Part shown: in pieces, positions 46,682-57,730 of the stretch
Position numbering within the stretch: the stretch's first letter is position 1
How the letters are laid out: each line of letters begins with the position of its first letter
NCBI RefSeq assembly: GCF_003573695.1
Contig: NW_020650859.1
Location: 806,001 to 870,000 of the forward strand
Direction: 5' to 3'
From: Papaver somniferum
Taxonomy: Eukaryota > Streptophyta > Magnoliopsida > Ranunculales > Papaveraceae
DNA length: 64,000 nt
Made by a program: the position numbers and the translations under genes
Notes under the pieces: generated by a model
Database searches by the model: none
Told to the model about the DNA's origin: nothing
The model's input: only the letters and a program-made list of their open reading frames with translations

Positions 46682-48144
46682 TCTTGTTTATGTTCTATGA
46701 TTAATTGCACCTTGCAGCAATGAGAAGTATTCTGCATTTCTTCTTTTCAACAGCTTCTAGTGCAAGAGCCAGACCTGTGTGTGTTTGTAACAGGCTTTTC
46801 AGTTAGACTTGCTTCTTTGTTGTGACTACCATTGCACTTGCACTATATTTTGTTTAACTAAAGTTCAATAAATATGAGTTTAGACTAGAGCTGCACAAGA
46901 CCTGTCCAACTTATCCGAACCCGACCATACCCGCTAAACTCGTGAGTTTTTAATCGGAACCCGCCCGCGGCGAGTTGGTAATTGGTTATGAATATAAAAA
47001 CCCGCTGTAATTGGGTTGGTAGTTGCTATTAGATAAAACCCGTCCGATACCGCACGAAAAAACACGCTAAATATACACTATTGATAAAACTAATTTTAGA
47101 CGTCCGTTTAAATCAAATTGGGCGGCTAATTATTGAGTAATAAATTAGTCAATCAGAAATGATAATCTAGTCACTTTTAAATGTACCACTGTCTATCTTC
47201 TCTTATTTTCTCCAAGACGCCAAGTTGTTGTTCTTGCTTCTTAGGCTCCAAATATTGAAAGGCTATGTTTTAATGCCATAATAATTTCATCCAATTATGA
47301 TCGTAGAGTGGTTATTTGCATCTGGACAAATTTCCAATAAAAAGATCTGCATGTATTTGTGGCAAACATAATTACATAACTTAAAAAAGAAGTATGTTTA
47401 AACTTTAAAATATGTGTGTGTGAATGATCATTGAACTACATGTTAAAAATTTCCAGAATATATTAAACTAAAACTTGAAGCGGGTTTAAACCCAAACCCG
47501 ATCGATCTGGACGGATAGAAAAACCCTCCCGATGTTTACGGGAACAGAGTTGGTAATAAAAATAAAAATCCGCTATATTTGGGTTGGTGGTTGGCATTAT
47601 CTAAAGTAGGAATTACCAATAGGTACCATTATAGTGTTCTTAGTTAGTGGCAGGTCCATCCATTAAAGCCCAGTAATCAGAGGTCCATAATTAAAAGAAA
47701 ACATGAAAATTGACCAAATTTTTTAAGCCCAGGTCTTGCACACGTGCGAGATCAGGTATACGTAATATGAAAATACCACAAATAACCTTTCCTATTTAAT
47801 ATGTTAAAAGAAGGAGAAATATTATTCACATTTCATATTCATTTTCTTCTTCTCTTTCCTCTCACCATTGCTGCAGATGAAGATGAAGATTTGTCTTTAT
47901 TCTTTCTCGTTTCTACCGAATCAGATGATGAAGATTTTTCTATTGTAATGTTTCTTTTAAGGTTTTGGCGATCTAATCATTGTTGTGCTTGATTATGTTT
48001 TCGATCTCCATGGTTGATTTGTCGACTATATACTAGATCTAGATGAATAATCACATTTTTTGTTCATTTCGTTGCTAGATTCGATTATGCCACTTCCATT
48101 TTAGATGTTTTAGACGTGTTTCAGTTCTTTTTTGTATATGAAGC

Positions 48145-48965
48145 AACGATACGTATATCCCGTACTGATAGAAACTTAGTTTATTTTTGAGAAGAAGAAG
48201 AAGAAGAAGCTGCATCGTTATGATTTACGACGAGAAGATTGTTTGTGTTTCCAGGTATGTATATTAACAATGATTTTCGGTTTCCATTCTATTTTTTCAT
48301 AGATTCGTTACTAGTTTTTCACATGCAGCTGAAGTTTAGATTATGAATCAGCAGTACATATATGATGTACTGAAAAATTATGCTTTAATTTTGTTATTTT
48401 TATAGTTTTTGATATTTTTCTTCTTCGATCTAGAAGTATATATATGGAATATTGAAGAAAAAAAGTGTTTCGATTCTGGTTTTTAGAGATTCATTACTTG
48501 GTTTTCACATGTAACTGATTTTAGTTTCATTTTGGTTGTTTTTGATATGCTTTTAAGTTGTTTTTGTGTATTAATCATCGGTACGTATATGATATACTGG
48601 TGGATTTTGATGGAACATGTTCAGATCTAAATAAACAATCATGTTTTGTGTTTATTTCATTAGTAGATCTGATACTTTTATGGTTTGTTTTTCAATTTTC
48701 TTTTGTGTATTACCTATCAGTACATATATGACGTACTGTTTTCTTTTTGTGGTTACTATGAATCTATAGGTTTTCTCTTATTTTTTTGGGTTTGTTATAG
48801 TTTTTTTTGTGTATAAATTGACAGTACATATCTGGTGTACTGATATAAAATTCTTTTGATTCTGTTTGTTCAGTGTTTTGCCACTTTTTTTTGGTTTGAT
48901 CCATTAGTACATATGGGTAATACTGAAATATGTGTATGAATTGACAGTACATATCTGGTGTAATG
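48145..48965. repeat. Dispersed palindromes CAGTACATA...TACTG, left arm of element A
   Basis: At least seven imperfect 21-bp palindromes: about 48147, 48353, 48579, 48718, 48822, 48905 and 48944. The best reads CAGTACATATATGATGTACT plus G. Spacing is irregular (40-230 bp). The two half-sites are conserved and the middle varies, as expected of sites bound by a dimeric protein or of hairpins. Confidence 0.8.
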
Positions 48966-49076
48966 AGTTTGTTATGATTATTGAGCATTAAATTACTCGA
49001 ATTGGTGATTAATTAAGAGTTGATTCTTCATTTTGTCAAAGCTTCAGAGTTGAGGTAATCTTATAATTCAAATATT

Positions 49077-50019
49077 TTGGAAATTGATAACGGTAGATGT
49101 GATGATGATGATGGTTTACAAGACTGTGCTCTCAAAATTAATGCACCAAATCTAGTGTCATTTACCTATCATGGTTGGGTGGCAAAGGAATATTTTCTTT
49201 CCAGTTTTCAAACACTAGAGTCTGCAAGCGTTTGGCTTTGTGTACCAAGGGGGCGAAAGATAGGTGCAGCTGTAAGTAAGTTTTTTCAAGCGCTTGCACA
49301 TGTAAAAAATTTAACAATATGTGCTGCAACCCTACAGGTACTCTTCTTTCTTTTGCTCTCTTTAAATTTTTATGTAATATATGCTCAAGCAGATTCCTAA
49401 AAACTAATATACTTGCTAATGTTGCTTTAGTTGTGATGAATAGACAATATCCGTTGCGGACGAGTTCGTAAAAATTGTACCTATATTTCATAATTTGGAG
49501 AAGTTGTTACTAGAACTGGAAGTAACTATTGATAAATCAGTATTTCCACTGCTCAAAGCAGCACCTAATTTGACTCATCTTGAATTTAATGAGGTAAATA
49601 CACAAAACTTGTGATGTTTATTCCCCATCTTAGAAAAACAAGTCCTGGGTGTTGTTAAGCATATTTACGCCATTAAAAAATTTACTCTTTTAATGTTTAT
49701 CTGTTTCTTTTTTTTTTCTAATCCCAACCCAGAACATTCACGACAAAGTAGAAGATGAAGATTGGGATGGTCTTATGTTGACAACAAGATGTTTGTTTGA
49801 ACACCTCAAGTCTGCTTGTTTCATGTTTTTTAATGGAAATGCGAGGGAGATGAGGTGGTTGAAACTAATTCCGAGGAATGCAAAAGTTTTGCATACAGTT
49901 ACTGTTGGAAGTTACGTCAATCCTATAATGCGAAAAACAAACAAGTACTTATGTCAGAGTTCCCAAGTCTTCCTAAAGCCTCCGGCAGATGTATGGTTGA
50001 ATTCCACTAAGTTTGGTTG
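49077..50019 (+). pseudogene. F-box/LRR/FBD gene fragment (captured exons)
   Basis: 3' half of a plant F-box/FBD gene. Exon-like pieces read LKINAPNLVSFTYHGWVAKE (about 49132-49191), FQALAHVKNLTICAATLQ, then after an intron VADEFVKIVPIFHNLEKLLL and FPLLKAAPNLTHLEFNE (49447-49592, donor |gtaaat), then after acceptor cccaacccag| the FBD domain: EDEDWDGLMLTTRCLFEHLK and EMRWLKLIPRNAKVLHTVTV (49740-49900). A one-base shift near 49945 hides the conserved end MSEFPSLPKASGRCMVEFH, which lies in the next frame (stop near 50020). The N-terminal F-box is missing. In the family these proteins are SCF substrate receptors. It lies inside element A, between its palindrome arrays. Confidence 0.85.
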
Positions 50020-50324
50020 ATGCTGTTTTTAAGCTGGTTAGTTTTCAATATCCTCGTATTTATTGTCAAATAGGATCTCTTCGGTGCAGATGAATTTGTG
50101 TACCATCTACCTAACGGGGATGATATTGAAAAAAAAATATCATCTCCCAAAAATAGGAAACTTATCAAGAATTTCTCGAACTAGTTCATTTACTTTTATG
50201 TCCTTGAGAACAGTCGATGGGTCTGTTATTTAGATTAATTCGAATGATCCTACAATATATGTGTTAGTGATACGTTTTCTAATTTATTTATAATTGATTC
50301 TAACGTATATGTACTTTACCTGGA

Positions 50325-50512
50325 AGCGGTGCAGCAGATATGTACTCGAATTGTAAGCAGCGGATATATACTCGAATTTGTAAGCAGTGCCACAGATATG
50401 TACTCAGATTTGTAAGCAGTGCGGCATATATGTACTCAGATTTGTTAGCAGATATGTGCTCGAATTTGTGAGCAGTGTACCAGATATGTACTCAAATTTG
50501 TAAGCAGTAGTA
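50325..50512 (+). repeat. Short tandem array with 'cagatatgtactc' units
   Basis: Five to six copies of 'gcagatatgtactcgaatttgtaa'-type sequence at intervals of roughly 35-45 bp. The words 'agatatgtact' are related in reverse complement to half of the CAGTACATA palindrome. It lies near the right end of element A. Confidence 0.8.
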
Positions 50513-50696
50513 AACACACACGTTTGGTAGCAGGGGGTATTATGGTCATTTCTATGTTTTAATTAATTTTGGACCTCTAGATAAAAGAAAATCTGGTTGG
50601 ACCTTATTATAAATAACTATATGGGTTTTGGACCAATCAACAAATTTTCCTTAGCTAAAACCCGACCCGTCCGACCAATGTGCAGCTCTAGTTCGA

Positions 50697-52041
50697 TAAG
50701 ACTGGGCTTGTTATTCAGGTTTGGTCTTGTTAGGGTTTAGAAAGATGATCACTACGTAAAGTCAATCGATAGGGTCTTAGGGTTTAGCAAGCTGCCAACG
50801 ACCACTATATAAAGAAGTGTTGCTTGTGAATCTTTGTCTCTATCCACTCTCCTCATTCTCACAAACAAAAAAAATAACTTGCCTTCTTCTCCTCCTCTCT
50901 CTGTGCTTAGATCTACTGCTACCCTGTGATTGAAATTTCTTTGCATTATGGATCGAGAATGAAGTATCAAATAGTGTTCATTTTGTATGAGAAACTTTCT
51001 GTCGTAATGACTTATCCTCTCAAAATAATAATAGGAAAGGGAATTGAAAATGGAAGCCGCAACAAACGATGGATCCATTGCTTGGTGTAGCGTCTGTGAC
51101 AGCAGCTATGACGTTTCAAGCTGGATGAGCACCCCTTGGAGGCTTACTGGAAGCCAATGATCCCATGGAGTGTTGGCTGTACTATTTCTGTCATCATGGT
51201 TGTGATCTTCATGAAATACAACTTCCAAAACCTCTGACGTTTTATTCATCAACAATTTTATTAGTTTCTTCTTCTTTCCCTCAACATCTACGACAGAGAT
51301 TGCTGACATAATGGAATCAATTTATGTAATATTGGTAACAATTTTTCATTAAATCTGCTATTATGTTTCCGGTGAATGTGCATTTTACTTTTGCTGAAAA
51401 CAACTTCTTCAAGAATTGGTAGTAAAATTAGCAATACCCACATCACATGGTACATTATTTCACCACAAATTATAATCCATGTAAGTAGCGTTTCAATCTG
51501 AGTACTAACAATTGACTTGTTCTACAGACCCAAGTTCGTTCTGATTGTTATAGTCATTCCCTTGTAAAAGTTTCTGAAGTGGACAGATGTTTAATCTACC
51601 TAAACACTAATTCTGAAACGTTGTTCTCATATAGAGTAAATGCGTAATCAAATAAAGGTAAATGGCAAATTAAATGCAAAATTTGCAGCACACAAGATCA
51701 ATCAAATTCCAGATGGTGCTAGCTCATGCATTCAATTGTACTGATTAGTATTATTATTACGTACATAAACTAATTCCTATCCCTATTGTACATAAACAAC
51801 ATCCAAAATCATGCACTAGCTTTCCATTTTACCACCAATCATTAAAATATAACATAAAAAAAATGAGTAGAAAAGTGAGATCTGAGAGGATAAGTCGTTA
51901 TGAAATTAGTGGATTCATTTATGAGGATTCTGTCATGTAACTAAGGGAAAGCCATGGGTATATTTAGTCATTTATGAGGATTCATAAATTAATGGATTCA
52001 TTTATGACTATGGTTACAATCATAAACTAATTCCTATCCCT
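50697..52041. other. No gene recognised
   Basis: Minus-strand frames at 50752-51078 and 51106-51309 show nothing I can name. 51700-51960 belongs to the dispersed repeat family of 39530. Confidence 0.35.
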
Positions 52042-52049
52042 ATTGTACA

Positions 52050-52560
52050 CAAGGGTGAGCATGGGCCGGTATAGATCGGTTTTCACCTCATCCGTATCCA
52101 ATTCAATTCACTACGGATTTCAAGATTGGCATCCGCATCTAATCCACATCCAATAGATGCACGAATGAACAGATTGGATGCGGATAATCCAATGGATTTA
52201 TGTTAGTTAAAATTTGTAATGAAAAAAAATAAAGCCATTATAGATGACTTCTTGTAGAACCTACACATTTTATATAATTTATAGAAATATAGAAGTTCCA
52301 TTGACAACACTCCAAGCAAACACCTTAAAAATTTCAAAGTTATCTATATATTTTCTAGATTTTATATAAACGCTCTTCATCTAACGGATATGGATGTCCA
52401 ACGGATTTTCAAGGCTGCATCCGGGCCCAATCCGTAATCCGTTGGATTTTAAAATTTCCATCCGCATCCAAGCCATTAGTGAACAGTTTGGGCATCCATC
52501 CGCAAAAATACGGTTGGTCCCGGTTAAATCAACGGATTACCGGCCTTATGCTCACCCCTA
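52050..52560. mobile_element. hAT-type MITE, 511 bp, with 8-bp target duplication
   Basis: Ends CAAGGGTGAGCATGG and TTATGCTCACCCCTA are inverted repeats. The exact 8-bp duplication ATTGTACA flanks the element (52042-52049 and 52561-52568). The interior is rich in 'ccgcatcc' and 'aacggatt' words, a known style of hAT miniatures that resembles the 46887 element in having many GGAT/ATCC motifs. No coding sequence. Confidence 0.9.
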
Positions 52561-52569
52561 ATTGTACAT

Positions 52570-53065
52570 AAGTCATTAAGTAGTAAAAGTCTACCATGGG
52601 CTTGAGAACTTCACAAGCCCATCTTGTCAAAACAGAACCCATTTAATTTAGTTGCCTTTTATGGCATTTCTGGTCTGTTGCCACCCATGGGGTGTATTTA
52701 GTATTTTAGCTCTCAACCAATGAGGTGTTTCCGGTTATGCGGCTATTTATTGGATGTCTTCTTTGTAAGAGAAACCAATCTGAGAATTAATCAATTTTGT
52801 TGATAGGCTCTTCCTTACGTAGGAGAGAAGGTTATTGTGTTAATCGAGTCTACAAATAGCTATTCATGTCTTTATCTTCTTAAGTACAGTTGCATTGTTT
52901 GGTACTACATGTTTGTTAAGAGCAAGTCTTATGGTGGAATCCATCCTATTCCAAGTGTGGGAAAACCATGGAATGTCAAATTTAGTGGCTTCCAAATTGG
53001 TATTTTTCATGAAAAATCCAAGCATTGTTCCATGGATTTGTGTAATGATATGCGGATTCCATGGT
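52570..53065. other. No gene recognised
   Basis: Overlapping frames at 52837-53067 and 52895-53101 have no recognisable content. The phrase 'cttgagaacttcacaagccc' and the surrounding text could be part of an LTR, but no ends were found. Confidence 0.3.
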
Positions 53066-53350
53066 AATGCTAATCAGATTAGCGTAAAACGCTATTCATA
53101 ATAGCACACTAGAAGACAAAAAGCGTTAACCAGAATAGCGCTCAATATTAATCAGAATAGCACAAAACGCTATTCAGAATAGCACAAAGCGCTATTCAGA
53201 TTAGCGCTTTTTTTTTATGCGTTGGTTTAAAACGAGACATTGGAAATCTAATGGCTGAGAAAAAAGCGTTGATCTTAATAGCATTTTGTGTTACTCTGAA
53301 TAACGTTTTTTTAGTGCAATTCTGATTAGCGCTCAATGCTATTTCACTTC
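53066..53350. repeat. Cluster of AGCGCTATT / AATAGC repeats
   Basis: About a dozen short words of the forms AGCGCT, CGCTATTCAGAATAGC and AAAGCG.T in 285 bp, on both strands, with outer ends TGCTAATCAGATTAGCG and TGATTAGCGCTCAATGCT. It looks like a small non-autonomous element with many internal inverted repeats. Superfamily unknown. Confidence 0.65.
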
Positions 53351-53354
53351 TACA

Positions 53355-53515
53355 CTTGCGCTTCCGTGGCGGTGTAATAAATAAAGAAGAGATTATGGTA
53401 GTGCTTCCGTGGCGGTGTAATAAATAAATATAGTAGTGTTTTGTTTCCTCTCGTGATTAGACGTGGCGGTGGCGGTGTAATAAATAAAGAAGAGATTATG
53501 GTAGTGCTTCTGTAT
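53355..53515 (+). repeat. Tandem repeat with GGCGGTGTAATAAATAAA
   Basis: Three copies of the word GTGGCGGTGTAATAAATAAA near 53368, 53410 and 53471; two of them continue identically as GAAGAGATTATGGTAGTGCTTC. This is a local duplication of about 105 bp with a partial third copy. Confidence 0.8.
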
Positions 53516-53667
53516 CAGAAGAAGCTGATTATGAAGAATCACCAACACCAAAAACCAAATCAGCAAGCAAAAAATAAATAAAAGAGAACTAAAATCAAAA
53601 CAAAGGTATTATATTGTGTTTTATTTCAATTTTGTCTCTAATTTTTTTTCCAAGACAAAGATCCACC

Positions 53668-54745
53668 AGTACATATCTCCCATACTGGTGAAAAACATAG
53701 TTTATGCTTGACAAAATCATGAAAAAGTAACATGTTGCTCGTTTTTTTTGTTCCCAAGACAATGATCCACCAGTACATATCTCTCATACCGGCGTAAAAC
53801 ATAGTTTATGCTTGAAAAAACTTTAGAAAGTAACATACTACTTGTTATTTTTGTTTCCGAGAATACTAATCCACCAGTACATATCTGTGATACTAGTGAA
53901 AAACAATTTTTTTTGAAAAAATTATTATGTTGCTTGTTATTTTCTGTCTACGTGACAATGATCCACCAGTACATATCTTTGATACTCAATTTTTAATCTT
54001 TCATTTATGACTATCTTTGTTTTAGACACCGTGAATTTGCAGCACATAACTCACATACTGATGAATTAAGTAGTTTTATGCTTCATTTATGATTCTCGTT
54101 GTATTAGGACTATGAATTTGCAGTACATTATACCCGTACTGATTAAATAAGTAATTTTATGGTTTCGTGTATGATTGTATGTGTGTTAGACATTATGAAT
54201 TTTCTTTTGACAGTATAATTTGGTAGTACCTATATGTTGTACTAAAAAAAAAACTGGTTTATTTTGCTTTTGATAGTGCGAATTAGCAGAACATATCTGT
54301 CATACTATAAAAACCTAATTTGACTAATATGATCCGTCGGAATACATATAACAATTTCTCTTTCTTTTGACAGTTTAAATCAGCAGTATTATCGGTTGTA
54401 TTGCGAAAAACCTTGTTCATTTTGTTTTATACACTATGAACTTTGAGTACATAAATCATATATTGAACCAAAACTATGACGTAGATTGTGTTAAGTTTTA
54501 TACACTATGAACTTCCAATACATAAATGAAATATTGAAACAAAACTATGATTGTGTTTAGTTTTATAGCCTATGAACTTTCAGTACATCAATGGTATACT
54601 GAATAAAACCTATGATGTAGATTGTATTTAGTTTTATACACTATGAACTTCCAGTACATAAATTATATACTGAAACAAAACTGTGATTGTGTTTGTTTTT
54701 GTATACCATGAACTCCCAGTACATAAACGATATACTGAAATAAAA
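53668..54745. repeat. Regular array of CAGTACATA...TACTG palindromes
   Basis: About 15 units at mostly 60-110 bp intervals. The first four share longer units with ATCCACCAGTACATATCT (about 53662, 53767, 53870, 53962), of which the first is a good palindrome, CACCAGTA...TACTGGTG. Later units degrade to forms such as CAGTACATAAA.TATACTGAA near 54590-54740, with 'tatacactatgaactt' between them. This is the densest part of the family. Confidence 0.8.
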
Positions 54746-55239
54746 CTAGTTCATTTTGCAGGTAAGGTTCTGACGAAATCCAAAAAGAAGTTATGTAGAT
54801 CTGGTCTGACTGCATTACATACTCTACTACATAAAATTAGAACGAGTAACTATACTTTGAGTGACGCCCAGTCGCAGAATATTAGTGAACCCTCTTATGG
54901 AAATTTATTCTTAATGATGTGGTACACTAACTATGTGTGCAGGTGGTCGTTGCTCATCATTAAAGTCTGCATATGCCTGGAATAAGTTGGATTGAAAGCA
55001 ATCTATTTTTTGATAAGAGGACATATAAAGTGTATTTGAAAAAAAATGGTTTAGTTTTGTTATTTTCGTATATTCGTCGCTTATTTGATAAAAATACTTT
55101 GTGGTATCTAACTTAAGTGAAATAATGTGATAATTAAGTCACTGAATTCCAAATTATCTCACTAAAGATTGTGTGGTAATACTGGAAGGTTATAGAATTC
55201 GAGGGCAGTTGCGCTACATTGTGGTACTTGAGTAAAATG

Positions 55240-57110
55240 TTGTAGTACATATTTGTTGTACTGGTTTGGTTTTTCTTTGTATATATCAATAAAGTTCGAA
55301 TTTATGTAAAAATGTTTAGTGCATTTATATTGTTTACTGCTCGGGAAGCTACACTGCTTATACTAGTGAAATATTTTAGTACATAACTGATGTACTGTTT
55401 CGATTTCACTTCGCAATGTCCGAGAACTGTAAACTGAATCTCTTGTTTGTCCCCTCGATAAAGTCTTAATCATTCACCAAATTTTTTGCAGGAAATGTAT
55501 AAAAAATGCACTCAATTCCTTCACCGCAAAAAATAACTAAATATAGAAGACAACATTTGTAGACATGTATGGAATTTATATGAATCTACAAGAGTTTTCT
55601 GTAACCATTAACTTCCTTTTTTCTCTTCCCATTATGTTGTTTTACATGACTTGGTAAATAAAAATATTGGTATTCCAAAAAATCAAATTGCAAATAGGAA
55701 AAACCACTGAATTTATAGAATATTTCATAGTTGTTGTATCGCAGAACTGAGATGACAACTTTTCCAAGCTTTGCATCCCCCTGCAAATAAATGAATCTTA
55801 AATCAATAAAGGGATTGCAAGTAGCGGGAATCTAGATTATGAAATCAAGGAATAAATTCAGTATCATTTAACTTGATGATATGTTTCCGGAACTTGAAAA
55901 GGAACCTGTATCACGCGACAACCAGATAATGAGTAGTGAATTCATTATGATCATCTGATACGTCTATCTAAAGATAAAGAGCACATAAAAAATGAGCACA
56001 CCAAACAGTCAATACATATATATATATATGCACTTCAAAAACTGAGTACATAAAGAACACACTATTAAGGAACTGGCAGTACATAAAATGCGCATTCCTA
56101 AAAAGTAAAAAGATACTAATAGAAAAGCTCCAAACAATTCCTTTTATAAAAAGTAAAAAGAACTAGTACAACGTCTTCTCCAGGAACTAAGCGTATGCTA
56201 GGGAATAAAAAACCTGCAAAACATAACAGTGCATATATGATATACTCTCAGAAACTAAAAAGCTACACTAATAGAAATCGGAAAAAAACTCCGAATTTTC
56301 AGTATATAATTGTCATACTCATTAAAAAACCATGCTTATGCTTACATATATGAGTCTACATGTGTTAGACACTATGAATTTGCAGTACATAAATGTTATA
56401 TTGAAAACAAAACTAGTTAATTTGCAGAACATAAATGGTATACTCAAAAATTTCCTAGTGTTTGGATTAGAACTAAACATCTTGAACTTGTAACAATATT
56501 AATACGGCCATGATGAACAATAAATAAAAATGAGTAGTACATGCAATATGCACAAATTCAGCTAATTAACTATAATTGAAGTTCCTAGTTTTACCGTGTA
56601 TCAGTTCATTCCATCATCATAATACATTAAAAAAATGAAAAAATACAGTACATTCAGTGCGCACTCCATCAAACACTATAAATGCATGAGAATGCAGTAA
56701 AAAATGAGAAATACAATACATATTTCAGTATTTCGCATAGTATTCATGGACCAAACAAAAAAAAAGTGGCAAAACTCTGAATAAAACAGAATCAGAAGAA
56801 GTTTCTATCAGTACGGCATATACGTACTGCGTATTCATGAACTAAAAATCGATTGGATGTAAATAAGAATTGATGAATCAATGAATATAACATAATCAAA
56901 GCACATATTTCAGTATTACACATATATACTCATGGATCGAACCCAAAAACAGTGGCAAAACTCTAAACAAAACAAAATCAGAACACCATATTTAAGTATT
57001 ACACATACATACTCATGGATCGAACCCAAAAAACTGTGACAAAACTATGAATATAACCAAATCAAAGCACACATTTCAGTATTTCACTTAACTCACGGAT
57101 CGAACCCAAA
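55240..57110. repeat. Further CAGTACATA...TACTG palindromes in element B
   Basis: Scattered units near 55246, 55370, 56075, 56226, 56300, 56382, 56417, 56646 and 56812. At 56860-57110 there are three direct units of about 100 bp with 'tactcatggatcgaacccaaaaa'-like words. Confidence 0.7.
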
Positions 57111-57730
57111 AACCAATTAAAAACGCGGTATAACACAAATACACTGCAGGATCATACCAAATCGACGAAAGTAGACTCTTCCAGTTTTCTATCAATACCA
57201 GATCTAATACCTAAACATCAGATTTTGCTATTAACATAAATAATGAAATCGAGTTACAAAAACATCATGATCATGTTCTTATTATCATTATTCAATTGAA
57301 AACAAACCAAAAACATCACTAAATCGATCTAATTATCAAGTATTAGTTGAAAATACAAACAAAAACAAAAGAAAATAGCAGTAGGAGAAAGAAGAATGAA
57401 AGGATACCACACAACATACCTGCAAACAAAAAAAAATCAGCTGAACCCTAGCTCGAGGAATCCAGAAACAGAAAGCAGAGAAAGAGAGCAGAAATCAAAT
57501 CTCAAAAAATACAATAAAAAGAATTTAGGAAACTTGATTTAAATAGGAAAGGTTATTTCTGGTATTTTCTAATTACACATAATCGTTTCCGCACGTGTAC
57601 AGGGCTTTTAATTAAAAAATTTGGTCCAATTTTTTTTTTTTAAAGTTTTGGACCACTGGTTACTGAGCTTTAATGGATGGACCTGCCACTAACTAAGACT
57701 ACTATAATAGTACCTACTGGTAATTCCTAC

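Larger units (their letters stand above)
47606..50650 (+). mobile_element. MULE-like element A carrying F-box/FBD sequence
   Basis: Flanked by a 9-bp near-identical duplication (TTATCTAAA at 47597-47605, TTAGCTAAA at 50651-50659), the length made by Mutator-like elements, inside a hAT-like element. The left end GTAGGAATTACCAATAGG is nearly the inverse of the right end of element B (57730). Its own right end is diverged, but both arms share AGAGGTCCA.AATTAA, AAACAT and TGACCA. There is no transposase. It carries exons of an F-box/FBD gene (49077-50019), so it is a Pack-MULE candidate. The left arm is filled with short palindromes of the CAGTACATA...TACTG type, and the right arm has a related array. 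Confidence 0.7.
46887..50696. mobile_element. hAT-like element, split by a MULE-like insertion
   Basis: Ends TAGAGCTGCACA (46887) and TGTGCAGCTCTA (50685-50696) form a 12-bp inverted repeat; both ends continue with 'GACC.GTCC'/'GACGGGTCGGG'-type sequence. Without the insertion the element is about 770 bp and non-coding, with repeated 'tgggttggt.gttg' segments. The join across the inserted DNA restores 'attatctaaaacccgacccg', matching the element's own internal repeat at about 47025. A weak target duplication (GTTCAATA at 46864 / GTTCGATA at 50697) would require 15 extra bases at the left end, so the TSD is unresolved. Confidence 0.65.
53640..57730 (-). mobile_element. MULE-like element B, inverted relative of element A (left limit uncertain)
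   Basis: The right end, GGTAATTCCTAC (57719-57730), is the inverse of element A's left end; similarity continues for about 150 bp (for example 'ttagttagtggcaggtccat' of A against the inverse at about 57680). 56700-56850 is the inverse of A's 48810-48930 ('agtggcaaaac.ctgaa' and flanking palindromes). Element B is thus a relative of A in the opposite orientation. I could not find its other terminus or a 9-bp duplication of the flanking TTGCTAGAT. An exon-like piece at about 54760-54890 (KVLTKSKKKLCRSGLTALHT), after the acceptor-like tttgcag|gtaagg, is unidentified. Confidence 0.6.

Noticed and set aside
47801..47992. Short open frame near the left end of element A
   Set aside because: Begins in the terminal region and contains repeated GATGAAGAT; no conserved domain.
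47606..57730. Single 10-kb element with ends at 47606 and 57730
   Set aside because: The 9-bp flank and the restored hAT sequence at 50651 show that the left element closes at 50650, so two inverted relatives fit better than one element.
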